NCBI RefSeq assembly: GCF_020740795.1
Contig: NC_067283.1
Location: 42,769,659 to 42,833,658 of the forward strand
DNA: 64,000 bases
DNA from: Apus apus
Lineage: Eukaryota; Chordata; Aves; Apodiformes; Apodidae
Direction: 5' to 3'
Positions 11,451-25,700 of the stretch are shown here, piece after piece. A program made the position numbers and the translations under genes. The notes under the pieces are model-generated. The model was not told the origin of the DNA and ran no database searches. It worked only from the letters and a program-made list of their open reading frames with translations. Positions within the stretch are counted from its first letter, which is position 1; the number at the start of each line of letters is the position of its first letter.

Positions 11451-14400
11451 CCTGAGAAAAAAACATGCTTTAGGAGAGTGTGACTAGCTTTGCACAAGAT
11501 CTCTCTTTCAAAGTTGACTGTGAATATTCAGCAGTAATGGAATTGTGTACCCTAAATCACTCAGTTCCTGCCTATTCCAGTAATCCTATATATATAAAGT
11601 TGTGGCTTGTCTGCACAGATTGGCTCTTTAGGGTATTTCTGACCTGCAGTACTGATCCTCCAGCTCACAGCACAATCCTTCTGTTAAGGATTTGCAAACC
11701 TATACATGGGACAAACTCACATGTGTCTGCATTTCAGTCTGGGGAGTTTGCAGCCCGATAAGTCATTTTTCAGGCTAAGCACCGAGCTCTGAAGTGTAAC
11801 AGCTGTGATAAGAGCATATCTTTGCTTCTCCTCCCTCTGCTCTGGAGACATCTGCGCGATGGACAGGGAAGAGGCCTGCATTTAGTAGTATCTGTTATCA
11901 CCACAGCTAGTCATCTGCCAAACGCCGTGTTCTTTGGATATTATGTTAAAGCTGAGCTAGGGTGTTAAAAAACAGCACTGAATGTTCTATGAGTTTGCAC
12001 TGTGGGGCTGCATAAATATTTGATTATTGCTTCTGTCAGTCTTGAGTGCAGTCTGTGACTTCTGGCTTGGAAACTGGAGCTCCCTTCTCCATAAAGGCAA
12101 AGGGCAAATCTGTGTTGTTCTTCAACCAAAGAGAAGAGCACAAAGTTATCACCTTAATTAAATCTTTCAGTCTCTCAAATGAAGGCTCTCAATCAGGTTT
12201 TGCTCTTGCCTCCCTAATTTGGGTGCTGTGAAGATGAATTAACTGCTGTGTGGATTTCCACATGTGTTGGTAACCAGCCTTCTTCTGCACCCAGAATGTA
12301 GTTTAGTGGCATAGTAATTTCAGTTTAATGGCTCCTACTTAGAGATTCTTCACAATACTGCAAAACACTGGTCCCCTATTAACTCAGTCTGCTGTTTCTA
12401 ATTTGTTAAAAATGAGTTAGCTTTATAAAGACAGGTTTTATGATGGATCAGGTATTATCTGTCCTTTACATAGCTCTTTAAAGCCAGCACAAATGTGGGA
12501 TAAGGTTCACTGTGCATGTTTAGCAGTGATGGAGTCATGTACCCAAACCTAGTTCAGTTTAATTTTGTAATGCTGCTAAGTTGAAGTTGTTCATATGAAT
12601 GAACACAGAGCGGCAACCTGAAGCATAGGCTAAATTACCTGGTGCTGACAGATTTCCATTGCTTTCTACATCTGCCTCCTTGACCAGAGGGGTGCAAGGT
12701 TTCCTGCCACTTACTGGGTAAGAACTCGGATCAGTTTATTTTGGTGCAAAGAGCAACATGGAAAATGCCACTGGATTTCTGAGAGAGGCCTTTGGAAACT
12801 GGCATAAAACACAGGTTTGATGTGTGGAAGCTTATCCAGATTACTTACATGCAGAAGTCATGATGCTTGCTGAACGGGGCAGGGGCTTCTGACTTAGGAG
12901 ACTTGGATTCACTAGCCTTATTTGGCTAGTGACTGCTGACAATTAATTTATCTATATCTTTCTAACTTCACTGAATGACTTCTACGTTCATGGAATATGG
13001 ACACAAATCTTCTTAAGACACACTGAAATATATTGGTGAAAAGTAGCACGTAAGAGGTGTTACATTAAGTCTTCAATTCCGATGTGGATCACCTGAGTTG
13101 ATACTGCAATAAAAATATGTCCTATAGATCATTGATGCTCATTCCTACAGTGTAACTCACCCTCCTCAAGGAGGATTTATATTTTCAAAAGAAGCCAGTA
13201 TAGCGATTTCCAGAGATGTCTTTTGAGTGTTTCTTTTGTGTACAGTGATGGCCCAGAAAGACTATATGTTTGTCTTCCTGGCAGTTTCATGGCCAAGATA
13301 AATGGTGGCTAGTGATACCTTCTCACAGTTTTAAATCATTTTCTGGAGTCAAACATTATGGATCACTTTGCAGAAGTGGAGAGTTTTGTGGTTGCTATGG
13401 ATGTAGTTATAAAAATATTTACTTTCTAGGAGAAGGACATTGATTCCTGCAGACTGTTGCTTCACACCAGTCTGTTGCTAGATACAGTCTCTCATGAAAC
13501 TTGCCCTACTAATTTAAGGCTTGTATTGGCTATTTATTCTTGACAAAAACACATATTACATAGCTTGAAAAGGTTTGGAAGGTTGTTATGCTGCTGTTGC
13601 AAATGAAAGCTTGTAGTGGAGTAAATTTTAGTAAATTGTAATTATGGGTGCATTTCTTCATGCAATTCTATGCAGATTATTCTTTGAGCGAAATAGCAAA
13701 AATAATACGTGTACTTGAAATAGAAGCCTGATAAGAGGTTATTTACAAATGCAAGACCTTTGAAGGATTAATTGAGAAAAGAAGTCTTGTTGACTTTGTT
13801 TATTTTACTAGAGTGGTGAGCCTTAAAATATGAAAGAGATGTTGAAAATGTTGTCAGATTTAAGACACTGAGGTTACCAAAACCAGAACAGCTGTAGATG
13901 TTCAAGTGTTTCTTCAATAGGCTTCCCTCCCTTTTTTTCTAAGAGGTGCATCACAATTTTCTACAGGTACTGACATTTTAAATTAAGTTAGCAATAAAAT
14001 CATATAATTGTTAAGAAAACCAGAAGCAATACAGTAGGACCATCTACTGTGAAAAAGTAAAAAATTGTACTTAATTTTTTAAAGCTCTCATTGCATTTAG
14101 CTTTTTCTTTTAGGCTTATGGCCTCTCTGACTGCAGTTCAGAGTTTTGTGTAAAGATCTCATGCTTTTCCTTCGCCCCCAGTTCACTGATAGCCCTCAGA
14201 AACACAGAGGGAGTTTCATAAAGCCCCTTTCCTCATCTGAGAAACAGCAAGACTTTCTTCTGTCAGGAGCTGCAGAGATTATTTTTTTTTCTGTTTTGTT
14301 TTGGTATTTTTTCTTATAATGCAATTTTTACTCCAGGCATTTCTGCTTGCCATGTAGTTGACAACACTGAGGCACCTTCTGATGTGTTGAACAAGTGCTT

Positions 14401-15605
14401 TGCCTAGAGGGGGTGTACGTAGCATGGTCTTAAAACAATTCCTTTGAATTACTGAGTGAAAAAAGTACCTCGTACTAGTCAGTCACTTCATCTTCCTGTG
14501 CATGAATAAGAAAACTCAAAATATATAGTCTAAGCTCTCTCCTTTGCTCTTGATCAGGTAATACTCTCACTGAAGTCAGGTTTCTGTTGTCCCTTTTTTA
14601 GGTGCGGTTGTTCCATTGCTAATCCATAGTGAAACTGTCCTTTGTGTAGTGGGATAAACACATCTATAAGATTTCCATCTTCCTCTAGGATCATATAATT
14701 GTTTAAAGTTCTGTTTCCTTAAATGTCTTTGGTTTCCTGGGCAAGATCAGAGTGTTTCCTAGGGAAGAGAGAACTGTTTGGGGGAGACAAGAAAACAGAA
14801 GATTTGGAAAGTGTTGTCTGGAACGTGCTCTAAGTACAGACAGAAACAGTATTAGGACTGACGTGGCAAGAGGGTGAAGATGCCTTTCAGACTAAATGCA
14901 GATATTTTGCAAAAGGTCAAAAATGCAGAATATTCTCATTACCTCAAGGTTAAGGTGGAACATGTATAAAATGCCATTACGTCTACATGAGAAGAATGCT
15001 TTAGAGACATACTTAAACATCGACTTTGTTCTTGGGTGAATAGTGAATATAGTATCATTCTTTCTCCCTCACACCTCCCAAACTCTAGGAAACAATTTCT
15101 TTTGTACCTACAAAAACTCTTATGCAACCCAAAGCTAATTTTAAATAATTTTTTTGGCCTTCAGTACCCTGTGTCTGCATGTTGGTGAAACGTACTCCTC
15201 CCATTAGTCTTAATGGAACAGGTACAGTTTCTTAGGTGCTTAGCTTTAGCGTGATGCTAGGCTGGGTGTGTGACTCAAGAGGATGAATGCTAAGGCTAAA
15301 ACCATCACGTTTTGAGGAAAAAAGTTAATGATGGAGTTGCAAGAAACTGGGACTGCATCCCTGAAAACTGCCTTTTTCCAGCTATGCCAGCTGGTCCAAT
15401 AAAAATCACTATTGAAGCTATGGAAGACCTTTATTTATTTATTTCCCCCCAAGAAGTCCCACATATGTGGGTAATTGTGCTGTGGAAACTGAATTGCTTG
15501 TCAAGACAGGGCTATTGTGACATACAGCAAATGATAGACATACTGTATTTTGTCTTAAAATGAATAAAAATCCTGGACTTTTCTGTGTCCTTTTCCTCTG
15601 TAATT

Positions 15606-15692
15606 GTTTGGGGTTTTTTTGTTGGTTTGGGGGTTTTTGTGTGTGTGTGTTTTGGGGTTTTTTTTCCCTTTTTCCTTTTTTTTTTTTTTTCC
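15606..15692 (+). repeat. G/T-rich tract followed by a pyrimidine run
   Basis: Four-to-five-base G runs alternate with T runs and a (GT)n segment (15606-15658), then T/C-rich sequence with a long T run continues to about 15692. The G-run spacing makes G-quadruplex or R-loop formation conceivable. No gene or mobile element was recognised. Confidence 0.7.
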
Positions 15693-16337
15693 TCTCCTCC
15701 TGTTATATTATTTTTTCCCTCTTTCTGCACTGGGATTCCTGCCTTCTTGAAGTAATTTATTTCACACTGTTAAAACTTCAAATTAGAGAATCTTAAAGTA
15801 ACATATGCCTACCTTAAAAAAAAGTCTGCCATGCTGTGTATGGTGAAGAGGTATATTTGTTGGCAGTGTAGTAAGAATGTGAGCAGGGAAAGGATGAAGA
15901 CAAAAAGGTTAATTTACTATGAGTCACACAGGACACTTGCAAAATCATCAATGGCCCCCAAGTTTCCAACTCCTCATCTTAACCATTAACAAAGTGCTGC
16001 TTCTACAGCAAGAGCCAGATGCCTTTCACTCCCTGCCCTAGGATGTTGGGAGCACTCCTGCATACCTGGGGAGCCTGTGGATGTGTCTGTCCTGTGTCCT
16101 GCACCAGTTGCATCACAACAACAGGCAGGGTTAGAGCAGTGGTGGCTCAAGGGTTCTTTGAAATAAATGGAATTCTTGAAACCACAGCAAAACTCTCTCT
16201 GGGACCCTGAGCCCTTCTGAATGAGAAGCACAGAGGGAATTGTGATGTTCTGGTCCTGTTTGGCTAGTGCCTTCTCATTCAGCCTGTTCTCTCCTGGAAA
16301 TAATAGTGCCATATAGCTAGCTTCTCGTGGTCCTGCT

Positions 16338-16445
16338 TTTTATTTAGGTATATAAAAAGATATAAATATATACTTATGTATTTATTTATAGATATATATT
16401 TTTATATATTTATACATATCTATATATATATATTTATATCTATGT
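16338..16445. repeat. AT-rich TATA/TATTTA repeat stretch
   Basis: About 105 bases made almost entirely of A and T, with imperfect TATA, ATATTT and TATTTATA units, in CMTM8 intron 1. It is likely a degenerate AT microsatellite that could form cruciforms or be length-polymorphic. Confidence 0.8.
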
Positions 16446-19400
16446 GTGCATTTTATTAGCTTTGTTTTTCTTTTGGGTAAAGTACGTATTTTAACAGTGT
16501 GATGTTCCTGCACTTGTTCCTGTTTCAATTCCAGAAAAGCAGTAGAAAGTGTGTGCTTGCAGAGAGGAGGACCAAGCCCTATTTTCTAAGGTCAAATAAC
16601 AAATAGATTTTTAGCGTCCATCAGACCTTTGGCAAAGTAGTTCTGTTCATGTGGCCTGAGCCAGTTCCTGTGGAAGCTGCTGGCACTGATTCACTTCTGA
16701 AAGGAGCAGCTCAGGTTTAGGACTGTTTAAAGCTCCAGTGAAGGAGAGACTTGAGTAAGGAAAGAATCAAGTCATTGCTTTCAGTGGGAGCTGTGTCTGA
16801 TCCAAGGAAGGCTTGGTGTTAAGCTTATGTTAGTGAACTGAAAGAGGCCGGGGTCTGGGTTCCACATTCATTACTACTGGATCCAGGCTTTGCCAGATCA
16901 CTGTATTTTTGCCAAGTTAGAGCACCATATCGAGTGTTTACACTGCTTGTTTTTGCAAGGAATGGGTGTGCAGATGATGCTGATGCAACTGCAAGTTTGC
17001 TGAGACAGAAATCTTCAAAGCTAAACAAAAACAATTCAAACAAGTTGGCATCATTAGAGGGATGCTGTTCCAGCAGTTTGTCCTGGAGACCCACAATGGT
17101 TTTGGTCCAGTATGAGTGTTGCTAAAATCACGTTTTGTAGAACTGAGTAAATGCGGTAATGATAAACAAAGTGTTGTCAGTCTTTCAATATATCATATCT
17201 AGTTACAAAGAATAAATATATCGGAAAATGCCAGGTAGGACAGGAAAGAGGCCATGTGGGGAAAGCAGTTTCTTTGATCATACTTGCATTACTGCTGCTT
17301 GTGTTTAGCTGATGGCCTGATGCGAACAACTTGAAAGGAGACCTGTCAACAAACCTCTGCTTTGTACCTGAAAATAAGACTGGTTTGTGTCATCAGCTCT
17401 AAATGTGACTATGTCCCGATGTTGATTTAAATATGCTAAAGGTGATGCTCTTTCTTATAGACTCCACTTATGTCTCCTGAAAGCAGGACGGCCACTAACA
17501 GGGTCCCCTTTTTTTTCCCCCTTTGTTTGTGTGTCTAGTGATTACATGAAAGAGTACCTTTAATATGTATGTAGCACTGTGCCCAAGGCTGCAGATCCTG
17601 CAGCAGGTAATAGCTGAATGTGGCAGCACAGTTTTGAGAGGAGTATGAGGAACTGTAGCTGAAATTTAAAAATGGAGACACAGAGTGTTCCAGGCAGGCC
17701 TTAAGCACTGCAGGGCAGGGAAGCGGGCAAAAAAGCCTCCAACAAAAGAAAAAACCTCTGCAACGTATCTTTAAAATGGCACTTCAGCTGATAATATCAG
17801 CCTTGTCTCCAACTGGAAGCAGCCACTGTAGTCTGAAAAGGATCAGGTGAAGGGAGGGTGAGCCCGTGGTTGGATGCCTGCTACTACTGCTGTGGATTGG
17901 AAAACACAAACAGTGATGTGTGCTGGAGAGGGTGGTGCTTTTGTTCAATTCTTAGAGGGGATAAAACCACACAAAAATGACAGCATCTGCCTTGATTAGT
18001 TTTAATTTCTAAAGATGATGTATGTACGTTGCTGCCAGTAACATCATACAGTTTCAAAGAGTTTGCATATGTGTAGGCACATACCAAACCATTAAACAAA
18101 ATTAATTATAGCTGAAAACCTTGGAAATTAAGACGTGCCAGAATTGATGTCCACCCTGGCTTTGTTGGTTTGCAGATTGGATTGTTTACCAGATACTGGC
18201 ATTCAGTCCAAACCTGTGTGATCACATTCTTTTTATCAAGAAACTTCTCTCACTGTCATTGCGCTGGAGAGCTTATCTGGGAATTCCTGAGATGTTGTGC
18301 ATAAAGGAGGAAAGCATTCCTGAATAAGGAAAGGGATTATCCGGAGAGAAAAAAGATGGTCTCCTGGCTAATTGTTTCCTTGGAAAGCCTGATTTTTATC
18401 TTCTGCTTGCACTGCAGGGTTCCTATGGGATGCTAGATAAGGCAAGTAAGCCTGGTATTTCAGTGTGCTGGCTTTTTTCGTTACTTTCTGGATCCCCAAC
18501 TTTGCATCTGAAATGCAAAAGAAATGATTATTTGCAGTTGTAGCTGAAGTCTGTTCTGAACAGGCAGAGTGAAGTGCTGTGGGGAAAAAGGAGTTTTCTG
18601 GTGAAATTTGGCAAGAAGTAATTTTGACCTTAATTTTAGTGCACTGTCTGTAAAATTGGGATACCATACTACTTTATCTCCCAGAGATGTGTTTAATATT
18701 TTACTAATCACCTGTGAGATAATTCAGATAATGAAGTATTTTTGAAGAGCCCATGTGGATACAAAACCCTGAGTTGCAAGTTGGGAACAAGTCTGCAGGT
18801 CACATAAGTAAACAAGGAGAAAGCAAAGTAGTGGAAGGCATTAGTTCTGGAGAAGACTCTCTCTTCTGTGGCTGCAGGCAGATGGTGTTGTGGAGAAGGG
18901 GAAAGTCTGCGGTCATGTAATTACAGACTATACCATAATGTATACTTAACTAATGATAGAATGAAGATGAGTGAAGAACTTTATTTCCAGCATTGTTGCA
19001 TACTTAGCAGAAAGTATTTCAACATATGTTTGTGCATGTCTGTCTCTTGTGCGCTTTTCTTCCTCTTTGTCCCAAGTCCTATCTTTCCAGCTCTTTCAGT
19101 TGCAGGGTTGGTGGGTTGTTTTTTTTTCTGTGCCTTCATTCCTTCAAGCCTTCTTTGCCTGGTAGCTCAGGGCAACTTGCTGAAGGCTTCTTTTGCATTA
19201 TCTTCATCCAGACCTCTTCTTCAGGCTTGACACATAATCAACATAGAAGATTAAGAATTTGGCAAAATGGGGTCTGTTGAGAAGATGTCAGGCAACTGAA
19301 AGAACAGGCTCTGCTTGGTATGAGACATCCATCTTTAATGGTTTTAAAAAGCTGTGGGTGTACAAAACCATATCAAATATTGATATATTTTAGAATAGTA

Positions 19401-19573
19401 TTTAGATAGTATTTTAGAAGATTTGTGATATAGGTGGTTATTAGTGTGTATTGTGATGTTTGATTCTTGCATTGTGGCAGGTGTTTTCTTTTAAATAAGC
19501 TAATGTTTTTGTCTGAGCCATACACATATAAAGCAGTTGGACAGTCTTGTTTTTGTCAGACCTACAACTGTCT

Positions 19574-19762
19574 GAGTGACAAAGCACTGGAACAGCCTGC
19601 CCAGGGGGGTTGTGTAAGAGTATCCTTCTCTGGAGATGTTCAAGACCCACCTGGATGCAGTCCTGAGTAATGGGCTCTAGGGGATTCTGCTTTAGCAGGG
19701 GAGTTGGACTAGATGATCTCTAGAGGTCCCTTCCAGCTCTGACAATTCTGTGGCTCTGTGAT
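19574..19762 (+). mobile_element. CR1 LINE 3' end, sense orientation
   Basis: The stretch matches the terminal part of avian CR1: 'gcactggaacagcctgccc', 'tctggagatgttcaagaccc', 'ggttggact'-like 'agttggactagatgatctc', 'aggtcccttccagctctgac', ending in an ATTCTGTGGCTCTGTGAT terminal repeat. Only about 190 bases remain, as expected for 5' truncation during target-primed reverse transcription. It is non-coding here. Confidence 0.9.
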
Positions 19763-22700
19763 CTTGTAATGACCTCAATGAAATATTTTATAAAAAGGCT
19801 GAAAAGTTCTTCTATGTGGTAAATTCAGGATACATGAAAAAGCAGGATCTCTGTTGGGATTTCTGATGTGTATTTCAAAGCCTCACCATGTGCCTAAGCC
19901 ATGTTCATTGGACTGTGCAGTACAGTTACAACAGGTATTTGCTATTGTGGCTTGCCAGTTGACCTCCAAGATGAAAATATTTTTCCTTCTCTGTGGTATT
20001 GTATAGCAAGTACAAATGAATATAGTATTGGTGTTCTTTTTTCTTCTCCAAATTCACAAGAGTTTGGCTAATGTCACAGTTTGGATGTCATGTAAAATTC
20101 CTACTGGACAGAAAGATAGTTGTCATTGAGAAACCATTATATCTTGTTTAGGAAAACCACAATCCTTATTTTACTGTTTTGAGTAGAATTTTGCATTAAT
20201 GAGACTTGATTTTGAAAAGCAGTGTGCAAGAGGAAAGTAATGACCTACTTGAAGAGATGTCCTCTTGTGGTCCATTTTCTGTTTGAATTATGACTTCCAT
20301 CTGAAGGTCTATAAAACCAGTTTTGAACATATTACACAGACTTGTAGAACTGTAATTGGATTATGAGACTCACCAAGAGTGGAATAATGTTAAATAGCTT
20401 TTAATGTTGCTAATTACAACTTCATTGTTCCAGTCAGTATATTTAAATAATTTTTCCTGTTTATCTTCTCAGCAAAAAGGGTAGGAATCTTAGCCAGGAG
20501 AATAAGGCTTTTAAAGATATTTTTCAAACTTGGGGTTTCTTTCTAGACTTTGGCAATAATGAACGAAGACCAAACACCTACCCAAAGAACTTGGCATTCT
20601 TTTTATGCAGTAATGGGACTATCTAGGTGATGTTTGCCTGAAGTAAGCAAGTCAAGATAATGTGTCAAAGGTGAGATGGGGTCTCTTAGAAAGTGTTTTA
20701 CTGACTCAAGTTAAAATTAAACAGATTACTTAGCAGTAAATGGAATGGAATTCTCTAAGCTTGGTTACATCTAATTTATACTTTCTCATTAAGCTGAACA
20801 GTGAAATGCTAGCCTCAAAAAAGCCCAAGCCAACCCACATCTGGGCTAATTTGCACATTAAAAACTAAGATTTCTTTCAAAATGTCCCTTCAACTTAGGT
20901 TTAAAAAAAGGATGAGGTGCATTTTAAAACATTACATAATCTTGCATAGACAGTGTACACAAACAAGAAGATGCCCCTGAGAAGAGGTGCAAATAAGACT
21001 CCAAATGAGTCAATGGGAACGAAGCCAGACTAAGATCTAATGTAGACGAAGGGTATTGTTTTGAAGAGATGTTTACTGAATCAGTTTTTGATGCCATTAA
21101 AACCTGTTGCAAACTTCCCATTGACTTCAGTCATCCCGACATCCCTGCACATGAAATAAAAAGAACATGAAAGCCTACCTGTTGTGAAGGCTGTACACAC
21201 TGATCGGTGCTGGTAGTGTTTGTCGGGCCCTTAAAGATCAGCAGCTCCTTTCCGACAGTCATTTCCTATCCACTTGTTAGCATGTGGTAAAGGGGCAGCT
21301 CTGTACCCTCCCTTCACTACTGAAGAAAAGTGCGAGCGCAGAAGCTTTCCCTGCTTCCTTCATTTGCCAGCTCCAGATACCTCTGTGTGGAATACTTGCT
21401 ATCAAATTAGACTGAGATTAGAAGACACCTAATTAACACTCCTTACCTGGTTTTGTGTTGACCTACTGTGCTAAAACTGACCTTGGGAAAATTATAGGCA
21501 CAGTTAACCTACGTATCCCCAAGATTCCCTGCAGTGTGCCTGTTTCATCTGTCAGTTCCTTTGGCTTGAGCAGCATAGCTGACAGATGATAAAAGGGGAA
21601 GCTGTGCAGATGTATTCCTCAGACATGCCCTTTTGTAACCCAAAGGTCTAATTTACATATTTCTTTAAAGCTCCCTATGGTCATGGGTCCCACAGTGCAA
21701 GTAGGTATCTTATTTTGTGATGAAGCATTAGTCATTTTGTTAGATTCACATCCCTGTAGCCTTATGATACTATTAAATCCTAGATGTCAGAACAGCTCAA
21801 CATCACAAATGTCAATCTAAATATGTTCTGTCCAACAAATGAGTGTCCCCCATGGCTTTCCTGCCTTATCACTGGATTATCAAACGACACATGCCTTCTC
21901 CTGTGTCAAAGGCAAATTGCTATGCATGCTGTGTTTGTCCTTTTCCCTTTGTGTGAACTAGCAAAGCTCCCCGCTAGTAATGCCTTTCAGTGGCCTGATT
22001 CCTTTCTGCTTTCTCGGTTTTACTTGCTAAGACCTGAAATACTGTCGGCAGTAGGAGGTGACATTACATTCCTCGATGTTTATGCACACTTCATGACAGC
22101 GAGCTGAGTTTTCAATGTGTGTGGTTTTGAGCGTGTTGATCTAGGGAGAGTTGGTATCTTGAGGAAAGGGGTACCTGCGAAATACTGTTTTTGTGGTCAG
22201 ATTTTTTTGAGTTCTCTGAAGAAATTTCCCTCTTTTATTTGAAAGTACTAATGTCATGCTTTGGAGGGAAATGGTACTAAGTATCTCTGACTGCATACAG
22301 ACTTTTTAAACAAAAAGCTGCCGTAGACACAGCCTTCCCTTCCCCCTTCAGTGGGAAAACAGGAACTTCTGAGCAGGAGGTAAATAGCTGAAATACTGAA
22401 CAAAGAGTATTTGAACAAAGGCTGGTAACACCTCTTTATTGTATCTGCCCTATTGTCATTCTAGGGAAGAAAATACCAGGCAGAATAAAGCTGTGTTCCA
22501 AATCTGAGGAAGGAGAAAGGGAAAAGGTGTGGAAGTTAGCTAAGTAAATATAATTTAGTTGGTTGTGTATATTTGGGATGGTGTAATATAAACAGGACTG
22601 CAGGAAAAGGCTTAGGTTTTTCAGAAGAATTACTGGGGTGGGAAGGGAGCCTGCTGCCAGAGCAGAGCATGCCCTTAGCCTGTAACCCTCAGCTCCTTGG

Positions 22701-25700
22701 CTTTTGTTTCATTACCTAGAGCTCTCCTCCTTATAGCCTTGTGTGTGCTGCATCATCTGCTGCTTATAAATTGCAGGTCAGATGCAGAAAACCTTCAACA
22801 AAGTCTGTTGCTGCATTTTTGGATATTGTTGCTGCCAACTGCCTGCCGGGTCAGGTCGTGGCTGCCACCACCAAATCGGCAGCTGACCCAGTCACAGTCT
22901 CTGTCACCTTAAACCACAATGAACTGTGGCCTGAGTGCTGCAGAGGCAGTTGACTGGTGAGCAGTCGCAAATTTGGTACTGAAGGCTGAGAAGGTGACTG
23001 CCCTCTAGTTGTCTGCCTGACTCATCTGGTAGTGGTTGATGGTGTCTGTAGCCTTGTCCTCTCTCCTCACAATTTAGTCTATGCCTATGCATGAGGTGAC
23101 CTGATCTGCTGAGTCAGCTTCTGTAATGCCCCGGGGGTTGGGAGGAGGTTGGATGGGATGGAGAGCAAGAAGTGCTTATATTTTAGACCAATATTTTGAT
23201 CTCCTGCTGAAGAGGTTTGTCTAAATTTTAGGACAAAATTCTAGCCTGTGCTGGGCCTGGGCACACTTTGCTCGATAGGCTTTTGGTTTGTACCAGTTTC
23301 AGGCTAACAGCTTGCTATGTCTCCCAGAGTAAAGTGCTATGACTGCAGAGAAGCTGGAATGAGAATGCATGGAGAATAACTTCCACTATGAGGTGTGAAT
23401 GCTCTAAACACTTGGGAGCATGGAGATCCATTTAGTCGATAGTAATTCCTGTAGTTTGCAACAGTTCTGACATCTGTGAACTGTATTGGAAAATCAGATT
23501 TAGAGAGAGAAATAGAATTGAGTATGCTTGAAAACCCAAAATCTATTAGCTGTATTGTGGGGACAGTGAAGCATAAGGGCATGCAGAGAGAGCCACAGCT
23601 ACAAGGGACATGTTCCTGCTTTTTTCTTGACTTTTCTGTGTTTGTGTATTTCAGGAGGTAAATACAGTAGTTCTGATTTCAGGCGGTAGCTCTGAAACAC
23701 GCACAGCTGACAAGGTCTCTGCCTTGCTGTTCACTGCAGTTCATAGTTCAGCATATGGTGATAACCCAAACCAGTGATTTCTTTACTTCAGATACACTGG
23801 GCAGTAAAGTGCGGTAATTCAGGAGCAGCTTTGTGTGCCATCATCCTTGCAGAGCAGCAATCTCTGGCAGAAAAGCAGAGCAGATATCTGAGGGACATCA
23901 AATGCTTTCTGTTCACTTTCTTAAATCTGAATAAGAATGTCTTCAGGCCCTGATTTTATTTTTTCTTGGAGATTTTTTTTTTCTCCTAGCACCAGTAAAC
24001 TGGTATTTGTAGCCAGTTGTTCTGTTGTTTACGTAAGGTCCATTGAAGCAGTTGGAGAACATTATACTCTGCCTGACACACAGGCATACATACTTAATTT
24101 ATGACTTTCGTAGTTTGAATTTCAAGTGTTGGGTATTCCATGGAGCTTTGTACTTTGTTCTCTTATGCTGCATGCACCACTTGAGTATTTATTACAGAGA
24201 GCAGACAGGCTGTTGGAAGTCCTTCAGGCTTGTGGACATTTTTCTTCTGAACCTTAAAATAAAGTTATGGAGCATGTTAACAAGGGCTTAAATAAAAGAA
24301 TGAGTGATCCACAACATCTGTTTACATGTTTGACCAATTAGTTTTCTTCCTTTGGCATCAATGTTTTCACTTCCATATAATTCTTCATCTTAAAGTTGCT
24401 TTTGTACCCTAAACTTCTCTGCAAATGTTAATTGTGGGGCAGTGGTAACAACCCTTAAAATGGTCTCTCGTTGAAAATTTATTTCTGGATTTTTGCTCTT
24501 CCTAATTACTTAAAAGTAAACTGTTTAAACTACTACCATGAAAAGAAAAAAAGAGAGAAAAAGATAAAAACCCAGCAGCATAGCTTGTTGTCAGAAGCAA
24601 TGTTAGTATTTGTGATTATCTCTTCTTCCTCTCTGTCTTGTGAACAATTTTAAATATGGCTCTTAAAAAGTTACCTTTGATGTATCGTGACAGATGGAGG
24701 TTTCAGAAAAGGACATTCCTGGAAACTGACCTCAGACTAATTCAAATGAGAAAGTGGGGCTGAGGTTTTTAAACAGTTAGAGTACTGGGCATTATGGCAG
24801 CTTATTTAGAGAGAAGATTAATGTAATCATTGCAATGCCTATGTCAAAATGCCAAAATGTCATCTCTTTCCATAAAGGATGTTGTAGGTTGAAATCTTCT
24901 ACCATTGCCTGTGTGGCCAAAATGATCCTTTCTGACTGTGAAATCTGTGAAGAAAAATGCCTCCAGAAAAGCATATGCAAATGTTAAATATTTATAGGCA
25001 TGCTGTTCTATGTTGTTAATGCAAAATGTATTCAGGAAATAAACCAATTTTGCCAGACTAGAAAAAGTATTTTTTTAATGAGTTACCTCTGCAACATGTG
25101 GGGCAGTCTTTGTAAAATCCTGATCTCTACCTTAAAACATGGGTAATAATTCCGTAGGTTTTACCCTAATATTGAAACTCAATATAGAAATAGTCAAGAC
25201 GTATAATAAGCTTCTAAATATGCAAACAGCAACAACAACAAATCTGGATGCAGTCTTATTTTCTTATGTTTTCTGTTTGTCAGGCAAGGGGAACTGTTAA
25301 AACTTTTGGTGACTACAGGATTTTGTCTCCCAGTGAATGAAAATTATGTATTCTGATAATCACCATTTCTGTGGTGTTCAGCTGGAAATTAAAAGATACT
25401 TTCATTCTAAAAATGAAAAGAATGTTTTTGAATTAGCAGTTAATATTTTCCTCATGTTTGAAAGGATGTAGAATGCAGCAGTAGCCTTTCCTAGTAGATA
25501 CTGTCTTTTGATTTTTCCATTGCATCATACTTGGCTTTATGATTGTGTATCCTAACTACAGGGCAAAATAGAAGTTATTCCCAAAGAACTCATATACTTT
25601 CTATTTCAATATAACTACTAAAATTTGTGGAACAATGCTGTGTGTCCGCTAATTATAGACATCTCTATTTACATGGCCTAACAGGAAGGTGGAGATGTAA

